Below, in pieces: positions 35,801 to 43,800 of a stretch of 64,000 bases of DNA. The notes below the pieces were generated by a model that saw only the letters and a program-made list of their open reading frames with translations, searched no databases and was not told the DNA's origin. The position numbers and the translations under genes are program-made. The DNA is from Methylophilaceae bacterium (lineage in GTDB: Bacteria > Pseudomonadota > Gammaproteobacteria > Burkholderiales > Methylophilaceae): positions 1 through 64,000 of the forward strand of contig JAIYBT010000010.1 of NCBI GenBank assembly GCA_027488395.1. Direction: 5' to 3'. Each line of letters starts with the position of its first letter. Within the stretch, counting starts at the first letter, position 1.

Positions 35801-38800
35801 ATGCAAACAGCCCCAAAGCGCGTGAGTGGATTGCTCAAAATGCCAACTTAATTGGTGCGGTACGCCTACCCAAAGAAGCATTCAAAGACATTGCAGGCAC
35901 CGAAGTTATCACCGACATTTTATATTTCCAAAAAACTGCAAATCTAGAGCAAAACCCAGCGTGGGTTAATTCATCGTTTAACGGTAAATACTCGTTCAAT
36001 GATTACTTTGCCGCTAACCCACGCAACGTTTTGGGCCGCATCACCGATACTACTAATCAGTTTGGCGTGACATACACGGTCGAGACAGTTAAAGGCACCT
36101 TACAGCAAAACCTCAAAGAGTTTAATAGCCGCTTACCGCAGTCAATCTACGTGGCGCCCACCAAGCGCACCAATGAACTGGACAGCGCTGATAGCACGGT
36201 ACCTGATGGTGTCAAAGTTGGCACTTTCTATGCAGATGAAAAAGGCGTAATACGTCAACGCTTAACCGACACACTCAATCAAAAACGGTCCCAGCAATGG
36301 GAAGCGCCCAACAATGGTGCCATGGAGCGCATGCTGGGAATGATGGCGATCAGAGACTTGTTGCGCACTCAAATGCGACTAGAGCGTACAACAACAGCCA
36401 CCACCGATGAAATTGAGCGCAACCGCAAGAGATTAAATCAAAGATACGACGAGTTTTTAAACAAGTATGGCTATTTGAATAGCGCCACTAATCGACGCAT
36501 CTTTATGGATGACACCGAATCAGCCTTACTGCAAGCGCTAGAACTCGACTACGATCAAGGTGTGAGCGCTTTAAAAGCTAAATCCACTGGCATGGATGAA
36601 AAGCCAGCCAGCGCAACCAAGGCCGACATATTCAAGCAGCGTGTACTTTTCCCACCAAGCGACATGGTGACCGTGCAAAACGCGAAAGATGCTTTGCTTG
36701 CATCATTGAACGCCAAGGGTGCCGTGGATATTGATTACATGATTGAGGCTTACAACAAGCCAGAACAAGAAATCATTAACGAACTCGGTGATGTTATCTA
36801 CAAAGACCCGGTAAATGGCTATGTGACTGCGGATGAATACCTGTCAGGTGACGTTAAAACCAAGCTTGCAGAAGCACAATATGCTGAAAAAACAGATTCA
36901 AGCTTTAAGCGCAACGTTGAAGCACTGCAAAAGGTAATTCCAAAAGACAAATTACCGAGTGAAATCTTTGCATCACCAGGCGCAAACTGGATCCCCCATA
37001 AGGTTTATGAGCAATTTGCGTCAGAAATCACAGGCATCCCAGCGCAAAACATGCGCTTTACTTATCTATCAGCAACCGCTACATGGCTACATGAACGCGG
37101 TGCAGGCGGTGATATTGGTAAGCTAACCTCGGATTACGGCACAGAAAAACTAAGCTCATACGAATTGTTTGTGATGCTGATCAATGGCAAAACACCAGAG
37201 ATTACATTCACTGTGCGCAATCTTGATGGCACTAAAACCACAAATACCGACATTGCGGCCACCGAAGAAGCGCGCAGCAAGTATCAGAAAATCAAAGAGC
37301 TTTGGGATTCATGGTTATATTCAGACGCCAACCGCGCAGATGAACTGGCAACCATCTACAACGACAAGCATAACCGCGTTGTAAACCGTAAATATGATGG
37401 CCAGCACATGACCTTTGCAGGCATGACGCCTGTAATGAACGGCAAAGCATTTGCAGGGTTACGTCCACATCAAAAAGACGTTGTTTGGCGCGCTATTCAA
37501 GACCGCAATGTGTTGCTGGATCACGTTGTTGGCGCTGGTAAAACAATGGCTATGGCTGCGACCGCCATGGAAATGAAGCGTCTAGGCATTGCGCGCAAGC
37601 CTTTGTTTATTGTGCCAAACCATTTAACACTGCAATGGCGTAGTGAGTTTACCAAGCTATACCCAGCATCCAACATTTTAGCCGCTACTCCTGATGACTT
37701 TGCAAAAGACAAGCGTGAGCGCATGTTTAGCAAGATGGTGACAGGCAACTATGACGCGATCATTATCGGTCATTCATCGTTGAAAAAGATTGGCTTACCC
37801 GCTGAAATTGAACAGCGCATGTACAACGAACAAGTGGAAGAAATAGCCAGCGCGATCGAGCAGATGAAGCAAGAGCGTGGCGACCGCAGTATTGTGCGCG
37901 ACATGGAAAAAATCAGAACAAACCTTGAGGCAAAAATTAAGGATTTAAAAGAGAAGGCAGGCGAAAAAGACAACGTTGTTAGCTTTGACGAGCTGGGCGT
38001 TGATGCATTGTTTATTGATGAAATGCACGAGTTTAAAAACTTGTTTTTCACGACACAAATGCAAAGAACGTCAGGCCTTGGCAATCCTAAAGGTTCGGGC
38101 AAGGCGCTTGACCTATTCATGAAAATTAAATGGTTGACTGAACGGCTCGGGGAAAAGGCACCGATCATTACCGCAACCGGTACGCCAGTATCAAACTCAC
38201 TCGCTGAAATGTTCACCATGCAGCGTTACATGAAGTTTAATCAAATGAAGCGGGACGACCTGCACTTATTTGACGCATGGGCCAAGCAGTATGGCGAAGT
38301 AGAAAACGTGTATGAAGTGGCACCGTCAGGCGTTGGTTATCGCCAAAGCACACGGTTTAGCAAGTTTAAAAACCTACCGTCACTCATGGCAAGTTATAAC
38401 ACCTTTGCCGATGTGATTACCTTGCAGGACTTGAAAGACCAAACAGCGCAACAGCTTGACGCGGATGGCAATCCTAAAAAATTCCCTGTGCCTAAGCTGA
38501 AAACAGGCAAACCAGTAAATGTCATTGCCAAGCGTTCAGACTTGCAATCAAACTTCTTTGGTGTGCCAAAGCTTGCCACTGATGCAGATGGCAATATCTT
38601 GTTTGAAATTGACCCTGAAACTGCAAGCATTCAGAAGAACGACCAAGGCAAGTTTATACTGAGACACACAAACGGTTCATCAATGCATGAAACGCAGGAA
38701 GAAGCGGAATTAGAGCTTGCAAGCAAATCACTTTCACCAAAAACCTACCTTGATCCTGAATCGTTACTTGGCAAGTTTGCTAACCTGAAAGAGTTGACCC

Positions 38801-40881
38801 GCGAAACCAAGGGCAAGGTCAATGCATTGTCATTGACTGGCCTTGCCAACAAAGCTGGCCTTGATTACCGCTTGATTGATCCTAATGCTCCTGATTTTGC
38901 AGATAGCAAGATTAACAAAGCCGTTACCAATATGGTGCAGGAATACAAAGACACCACCAAAGACAAAGGCACGCAGATTATTTTCTGTGACATGAGTATT
39001 CCAAACTCGGCACGCGCAAGCATGGCCAGCAAAGAAAAGCGCGTGTATGTGCGAGATGGTAAATACCTAGTTACACACAAATCAAAAGGCACCGTCTATT
39101 CACCAGAGGGCTACGAGGGTTATCCGTTCTACTTGGTGAAAGAAACCGCTGGCATTGCAGTGTATGAGGCTGTATCGGGTATTAATTTGATGGCGCCAAC
39201 ACTTGTCGATAGAACCGAGGCAAAGGCTTGGTTGAATCAGTTTATTGAATTAGACGGCAACCGCGACCGCATTTACTCGTTACGTGATCAATATGCAATT
39301 GATGGCACTGAAATTGACGAATACCGCGACGAAAAAGAGCTTGAAGTCGCAGAGGATGGCTCAAACGAAATTAGCCTGGACGACTTAGAAGCACTGGCTG
39401 GCAGTTCTAAATTCAGTGTTTACGATGACATCAAAGCAAAGCTAATCGCCCAAGGTGTGCCAGAGAATGAAATCGCATTTATTCACGACTACAACACACC
39501 AAAGCGCAAGGAAATGCTGTTTAAGCAGGTCAACCGTGGTGAGGTGCGTTTCTTATTCGGATCTACGCCAAAACTAGGGGCAGGGACCAACGTACAAGAA
39601 CGCTTAGTAGCGTTACATCATATTGATGCACCATGGCGCCCAAGCGACCTTGAACAACGTGAAGGCCGCATTATTCGCCAAGGGAACAAGCTTTACGAGC
39701 GCGACCCCGAAGGCTTTGAGGTGGGCGTGTATCGCTACGCTACAGAGCAAACCTACGACACCAGAAGATGGCAATTGCTTGAGCATAAAGCGGCAGGTAT
39801 TGAGCAGCTGCGTAAATACTCGGGTGAATCTGAAATCGAGGACGTGACAAGCGAAGCGGCAAACAGTGCCGACATGAAAGCGGCAGCGTCAGGCAATCCG
39901 CTTATATTGGAAGAAACTAAGCTTAGAACCGAAGTAAAGCGCCTGAAAAGCCTACAAAAAGCGCATAGCGACAGTAAGTTTTCAATGGCCAGAAAGATTA
40001 AGTCAAACGAAACGGCCATTGCAGAGCGTTACCCTGAAATAATTGCAATGTATCAGGCGCTTATTGATACCGCAAAAGCAAACCCGGTCCCAAGCAACAA
40101 GGAAGAAATCGCAAATATTTCAATTGATGGATTAAAAACCACCAATAAAGCCAAGGCAGAGGATGCTATTGCGGATATTGCTACCCGCGTAAGACAGTCG
40201 TTTTTAATCAACGATAGTAAGCGAGTAATTTACCGTGGCATTGAGTTTACGCTCGCTCTCGGCTTTTCAACTGGTGAGCTCAATGTAAGCAGTCCAGACG
40301 GTAATTTGGCGTACTACAAAATGACTGATTCATTTTCGCCAAGCGGGTTTATTACACGCTTAAATAACTACATTGAGAGCTTCGATGCGCGGATAAAAGA
40401 CGTTGAAAGCTATGCAGAAAACGCACGTAAAGAAAATGAATCTTTAAAATCACGCGTAGATGAACCGTTTGAGTTTGATGAAACGCTAAAACAAACCCAA
40501 TCAAAACACGCAGATATACAGCGTCGATTAATGAAGTCCACCCAGCTTGACGCAATACCAAAAAACCAAGTGGATGAATTTAAAAAACTGGTTGCATCAC
40601 GCAAAGAGCAGCTTAAACGGCTTGGTTACGAAAATGCCGTCAATGAATCAGAGCGTGACACGCCCATGTTTAGCCGTTCAAGCCTTGCTACGCAAGCGCA
40701 GCTAGATGACGTGGCTAAGCTTTTTAAAGGCATGGCATCTGATAGCAAGGTAATTAAATCGCTTGCCCAAAGAAAAGCCAAAAAGCATGAAAAGTATGAT
40801 GAAATTTCCAAAGTAGAAGCAGGGTTTTACGACATGCTTGGTCAGCTTGAAGATGCTGGCCTGATTAAAATTAATTGCTAG
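29830..40881 (+). CDS. Giant polyvalent protein: internal virion part, InPase-like, N6-methylase and SNF2 helicase domains
   Basis: 3,683 residues. Order: N-terminal virion-type helical part; Gly/Ala-rich hydrophobic region (about 255-425) that may insert in membranes; inorganic-pyrophosphatase-like domain (about 590-720, ISIENPDGSTRSG and GHYGYIKG); charged linkers; a small polyvalent-associated domain near 1530-1600; a disordered linker (about 1660-1760) overprinted by another gene; N6-methylase (SAM motif EPSLGSGNF about 1876-1885, SNPPFG at 1941-1946); SNF2-type helicase (Walker A GAGKT about 2567-2571, DEMH at 2730-2733, QREGRIIRQ about 3276). P1 DarB and the Bcep22 giant protein are known relatives; such proteins are injected to protect incoming DNA from restriction. 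Confidence 0.85.
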   Translation: MATKWSEVASNPKFQSATPEQQKAIADGFFNEVIKPDLPAGQNLEAVKTEFLGKVIPKQPSVTERISAGLSDLITPRTVVNPNTKPKPSTFKNNNAEMLPTVAQDRVKDAQFRANSQLVNQGFEPEDAATITTQMDSQRIDRLNQEAVKPVDMRYAKKMTEKPARSIGDYYKDTAGAVVKIPGAVVRDVANIGNMLTGDTMPTDVAGTMQRGMDEFDRRFGSDAKNYENQEFGSIANNKNQGFGDQVDYLLQNPTLLADKGITTIGSMFIPAGVSAGAMGVASKLFGGNIPAKLEAILKNGTIAGTVAMQNAAETFNDEELKALPLDKRYEAAGITALGTLLGNKIFGGGIERAIADKFNKSGAAQGFALAGKEAGQEAFESLSGSAGKAAAAPGSVSLNQAVGNALTEGMIGGVMGGGVAAVGLSGNSEQALPADQSPINESIEMPGGTINVQASKGQRIIDHLKKLKGVATPQQSSASEAVNISDLIGGENVSNLNQGQATQVATATLSDATDNAQGSAGTQLSDTGARGMGDATTALGASSAGNIQGGVDANGRGLALIDQKANEAATSQANDLAEPTQAQKDAGNYKKGKVKLSGLDISIENPDGSTRSGTDPDGNQWQSTMRGHYGYIKGVKARSPDKEHVDTFIKPGTAPDYDGNVYIVNQNDPKTGQFDEAKVMIGYASAQEAKDAYMANYQQGWQGFGDMVTVDQSRFKKLLDMPRVFKKPIAAEKQRPAKPKANTLLTTIDAMGGLDPKYKWDVSGEQSFARAGYNRLFRNTSKKTLEEHVQNGDLDEFLPYELRSTVKDDPTEARDYLADKIRNGVRVIPYDEQIAIDQELANNQIDDEVINEIADMPEVGVSIDENDDIGFGLGVELSQEESDAYWGTVDEQNDTAASSGQTEQPITRSEAGSGLSDNEDSPAEESGGKTISQNEIAGTPREKAREVLAKITRLRRVSQELNKLKSFENAVKEAKRFIDGENVTRLKFKDAAMAHKNAPELESLFNELHALSKEQEQSNSGIVQAYKSDMEQAKTITELLEIARKIQKDSRLTQSQATSLDAINNQYQDAIQPPDDAQDKEDDSAPNPSEEDSKPEVAEQRPDLTLQSQTEVDKKLIDAVLNVENKLKASENQKGAGKLYSFIERFKNHVSKGGQPLDAITALDEMDGFNLINNHSDLVDALDKAFSDAQKATNSEKVIEKNERPELTLQQETNEEILAREKAQKAEEDAKAKEAAKAKADAERADAKKRIQTQAGNVDNFVMGESSREAAKPQRDIFGGTNPTVTMDAQGSNSAQFNEYKNWIEKGNIVSAGMAEQIKVDERLNDGEAEILLSLQPTKNKQFAKNKVFTADKVEAARARLKSKLNTLNSGIDPELLVDGMTIAGAYIESGVRSFADYSKAMVGDFGESIKPYLLSFYEAARAYPGIEKDGMTSAADAKREYDALITPAIEQQAAVVVGNGKVKADKKPAKKNGDMTLTQDWGVSHIDGWTDNAQGTGSNDRENGVKNGVKDQFLAETKRYLNQVAALLEEAGFEPYKLKNGKTDKAVSVNEAGPAVSGDVTLSMRAGDYGVYVSIGESSVSFMSGRHPQRISIMARAFNDAENKRWSGGNNNWLPTDLNATSLADKLISLASNIGLGKSDSANAQGYVKTNQSENSEVTENARPTETRSVPRATPQNDLFTEQPRDSNSESLAPGVARASEEATANEPVRGNVQEPSGTRARSTRQDDGDGSPSPAREDGNAGNQPSATNDRVSDFEITESTALGQGSAGEKYRNNVTAIKLIKQLESEKRQATPEERETLAKYAGFGALSGVFDRNNNKFAKEYAELKELLTDDEYSAARASIRNAYYTSPAIVKSMYDAIGQLGFKNGRVLEPSLGSGNFFGMMPAGMRNKSQLNGVELDVITSRLAKYLYPNANIATSTGFQDYNAPNGYFDLVISNPPFGDEKLTDTDKTPYSGFSIHNYFIAKSIDKLRDGGLMAVVVSHSFMDANSPKAREWIAQNANLIGAVRLPKEAFKDIAGTEVITDILYFQKTANLEQNPAWVNSSFNGKYSFNDYFAANPRNVLGRITDTTNQFGVTYTVETVKGTLQQNLKEFNSRLPQSIYVAPTKRTNELDSADSTVPDGVKVGTFYADEKGVIRQRLTDTLNQKRSQQWEAPNNGAMERMLGMMAIRDLLRTQMRLERTTTATTDEIERNRKRLNQRYDEFLNKYGYLNSATNRRIFMDDTESALLQALELDYDQGVSALKAKSTGMDEKPASATKADIFKQRVLFPPSDMVTVQNAKDALLASLNAKGAVDIDYMIEAYNKPEQEIINELGDVIYKDPVNGYVTADEYLSGDVKTKLAEAQYAEKTDSSFKRNVEALQKVIPKDKLPSEIFASPGANWIPHKVYEQFASEITGIPAQNMRFTYLSATATWLHERGAGGDIGKLTSDYGTEKLSSYELFVMLINGKTPEITFTVRNLDGTKTTNTDIAATEEARSKYQKIKELWDSWLYSDANRADELATIYNDKHNRVVNRKYDGQHMTFAGMTPVMNGKAFAGLRPHQKDVVWRAIQDRNVLLDHVVGAGKTMAMAATAMEMKRLGIARKPLFIVPNHLTLQWRSEFTKLYPASNILAATPDDFAKDKRERMFSKMVTGNYDAIIIGHSSLKKIGLPAEIEQRMYNEQVEEIASAIEQMKQERGDRSIVRDMEKIRTNLEAKIKDLKEKAGEKDNVVSFDELGVDALFIDEMHEFKNLFFTTQMQRTSGLGNPKGSGKALDLFMKIKWLTERLGEKAPIITATGTPVSNSLAEMFTMQRYMKFNQMKRDDLHLFDAWAKQYGEVENVYEVAPSGVGYRQSTRFSKFKNLPSLMASYNTFADVITLQDLKDQTAQQLDADGNPKKFPVPKLKTGKPVNVIAKRSDLQSNFFGVPKLATDADGNILFEIDPETASIQKNDQGKFILRHTNGSSMHETQEEAELELASKSLSPKTYLDPESLLGKFANLKELTRETKGKVNALSLTGLANKAGLDYRLIDPNAPDFADSKINKAVTNMVQEYKDTTKDKGTQIIFCDMSIPNSARASMASKEKRVYVRDGKYLVTHKSKGTVYSPEGYEGYPFYLVKETAGIAVYEAVSGINLMAPTLVDRTEAKAWLNQFIELDGNRDRIYSLRDQYAIDGTEIDEYRDEKELEVAEDGSNEISLDDLEALAGSSKFSVYDDIKAKLIAQGVPENEIAFIHDYNTPKRKEMLFKQVNRGEVRFLFGSTPKLGAGTNVQERLVALHHIDAPWRPSDLEQREGRIIRQGNKLYERDPEGFEVGVYRYATEQTYDTRRWQLLEHKAAGIEQLRKYSGESEIEDVTSEAANSADMKAAASGNPLILEETKLRTEVKRLKSLQKAHSDSKFSMARKIKSNETAIAERYPEIIAMYQALIDTAKANPVPSNKEEIANISIDGLKTTNKAKAEDAIADIATRVRQSFLINDSKRVIYRGIEFTLALGFSTGELNVSSPDGNLAYYKMTDSFSPSGFITRLNNYIESFDARIKDVESYAENARKENESLKSRVDEPFEFDETLKQTQSKHADIQRRLMKSTQLDAIPKNQVDEFKKLVASRKEQLKRLGYENAVNESERDTPMFSRSSLATQAQLDDVAKLFKGMASDSKVIKSLAQRKAKKHEKYDEISKVEAGFYDMLGQLEDAGLIKINC
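34817..35095 (+). CDS. Overprinted small gene inside the giant polyvalent gene
   Basis: 92 residues in the +1 frame relative to the giant gene. Its ATG has GAGG nine bases upstream (34804-34807), a better site than most genes here. The product looks folded: QYPEPLRKTIYSQSSLGIAIANRW, then LGWPERVKKLLQTNQYEETFRNQV and a helix LEREALAKM, ending NPAPPMIE. In contrast the giant protein frame here (residues about 1663-1756) is a Ser/Thr/Glu/Asn-rich linker without structure. So the folded coding sense seems to be in this frame. It ends just before the methylase-helicase part. I have an impression of similar stand-alone phage proteins but cannot confirm it. Confidence 0.6.
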   Translation: MQDLLKPGQYPEPLRKTIYSQSSLGIAIANRWHLGWPERVKKLLQTNQYEETFRNQVALEREALAKMTGMDHLAQHEKMAMLEINPAPPMIE

Positions 40882-40888
40882 GATAAAC

Positions 40889-43800
40889 ATGGCCACTTGC
40901 AGATACACATTTCAGACCGCACAAGGCGAACAAACCATTACCGGCATGGAAAACATGAAGGCTTTTTTAGCCTTGAATGGGATAGGCGCTATTGCCAGTG
41001 GCCTGCCTTTATTCAGGCGTGGGCTATCAATCCCAGCATCCCCAGCCTTAATAGACGCAATTAATACCCGAGTAAGCCGTATTACTGCAGGATGGAAAAA
41101 TGCACCTCAATTAATTGTTGTGCGCGACATGGACGATCCCAAAATACCCGAAACTGTACGCCTTGAAAACGAGCGCCAATTATCACAAGGCTCAAGCGGA
41201 TCACCCGCAGGGTTTTACTTGGCTGGCAAAGTTTACTTCGTGGCTAGTGAGGTTAAATCAGCGGATGACGTTGATCGTGTGTTATTCCATGAATCGCTCG
41301 GTCACTTTGGCTTGCGTGGGTTCTATGGTGCAGATTTAAGCAAGGTACTTGATCAGGTTGCGGTATTGCGTAAAAAAGATGTATTGGCAAAAGCTAAGCA
41401 GTACGGCCTCGATCCAAACACAGAAAAAGACTTGCGCATCGCTGCCGAGGAAGTGCTTGCAGAAATGGCACAGACAGCGCCAGAGACAAGCCTAGTCAAG
41501 CGTGCAATTGCCGCTATTCGTAAATGGTTGCGTGATAACGTACCTTATTTTGCAAACTTAGAATTAAGCGATAACGACATTATTCAAAACTATCTACTAC
41601 CAGCGCGTGAGTTTGTTATGCGTGGCGGCAAAGAGCAAGATGTTAGTGAGTTGGTGGGGGCGTTTAGTCGTGGCGACATTAAAGGGCTAAAAGCAAAAGC
41701 TATTGCTTACGCAAGAGAGAATTTTGCAGGTAAAACATATACGAATAAATCTGACGGCAATCCTATATTGGTGAGCAACCAAGGTATTAAACATGCTATG
41801 TCAGGTAGAGATACCGAGTTAAATATCATTGCATTGACTAAGCTTGATAAGCTGATTGAAGAATCTAAGTTTGTTAGAAGTGAAGAAGATAAATTAAACA
41901 GAAACACAATCAAAGAGGTGCGCTTTTATCAAGTCACAGCACAACTTGGGAATGAAAAATCACAGCTTGAAATAGTTGTCAGAGTGGCGCAAGACGGCAA
42001 TAGATACTATGACCACATTGAAATAAAAAACCCCGCAGGGCAATCTGGAAAGCTTGATAAACAAGACTCACTCCAGCCTTTTACGGGGTTAGTGTCATTA
42101 GATGACGCATTTATTATCAACTCAACCAGTGATAATGTCAATATACCTGAAACCATCAACGTCAACGGCATTGACCGTCCAACACGCAACAGCAGTGGGA
42201 AATATATATACCCCACGCTAGAAGGTATTGAAAACTTTTGGCAGTGGTTTGGCGATAGTAAAGTCACGGACGCAGAGGGTAGGCCTTTAGCTGTGTACCA
42301 TGGTACAAAATATGATTTTTACACATTTGACAAATCAAAAGATAAACTCAATAGAGGATTTTGGTTTTCTACAGCTAGTGTAGCTAATAGATTTGCCATG
42401 GCAGAGCGTGGCAAAGAAAGTGGCGACAATGTAATGCCTGTATATTTAGCAATACAAAATCCTTATGTTTACGATGCTAACGCCATTGATAAACCAAAAA
42501 ACCTAAGTGCAATATTTGATGAAGCTAAAAAAGGTGGTTATGACGGTGTTTACATGAAGTCAGCTAGCGGGAATGCTGATACTTATGTGACGTTTGAATC
42601 AAATCAAATCAAATCCGCCACAGGCAACAACGGCAACTTTTACGGCAACAACGACAGCGTACTATTCAGCCGCCAATCCCCACTAAACCAAGAATGGGAA
42701 ACCCTTGAAGATTCAGGCCGACTTAAAAACCTGCAATACACTTTTCAAGACAAATACGTTGACCTAAAAGACGTAGTTAGCGCAGTTAAAAAAACTGGCC
42801 GTCAAATCGTTGATAGCTTAAACGCCTACTTGCAGGAAGAACTCTACCATGGCCGTGTAGCAAAGCGCATTCAAGACTTTACCAAGCAAGAACTTGAACC
42901 GCTTTTAAGCAACATGCAAACGCTGGGCGTCACCATGCCCGACTTTGAAATGTACTTATGGGCAAGACATGCGCCAGAGCGTAACGCACAGATCGCTAAA
43001 ATTAATCCTGGTAACGCTGAACTGCAAGACGGTGGCAGCGGCATGACAACAGCCGAGGCGGATGCTTATATCGCAGCATTGGCACCCGATGTTAAAGCCA
43101 ACATGGAACAATTAGCAGCCATGATCGATGCGATTAACAAGCGGAGCCGCAATATCTTGATGGCTTACGGCCTTGAGGATATGGACACGACTGCCAAAAT
43201 GGAGCAAGCATATCAATACTATGTGCCGCTTATGCGTGATATTGGTGGCAACGTTGAAGGCGGCTATGGCACCGGGCAAGGCTTTTCAATCAAAGGCAAC
43301 AGCACCAAGCGCGCCATGGGCTCGACCAAGCCAGTCGTGGATATACTTGCGAACATTGCCGCCCAGCGTGAAAAATTCATTGTGCGTGGCGAAAAGAACC
43401 GCGTGGCGACCGCTTTAGTCGGGCTTGCAATTACCAACCCCAAAGACGGTTTTTGGAGCGTGGATAACCCGCCCAAGCTTCGCTACGTGGATAAAGCCAC
43501 TGGCATTGTAGAGGAAACCGTAGACCCTAACTATAAATCGCGTAATAACGTTGTTGTCGCTCGGTTCTTAAACCAACAAGGCCGCGTTGTTGAGCGTGCC
43601 GTAGTATTTAACGAGAAGGATCAGCGTGCACTACGCCTAGCTGAATCTATCAAGAACCTTGACGTGGATGGTATTGAGGATTGGATGCGGTCAATCGGTG
43701 GCATTACTCGTTACTTTGCCAGCGTAAACACACAGTACAACCCAATATTCGGGATTGTGAATATTGTGCGTGATGTGCAAGGTGCCATGATCAACCTCGG

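Noticed and set aside
37184-37384. 66-residue ORF in another frame of the giant gene
   Set aside because: It overlaps the region leading into the helicase domain where the main frame is structured, and there is no convincing ribosome site.
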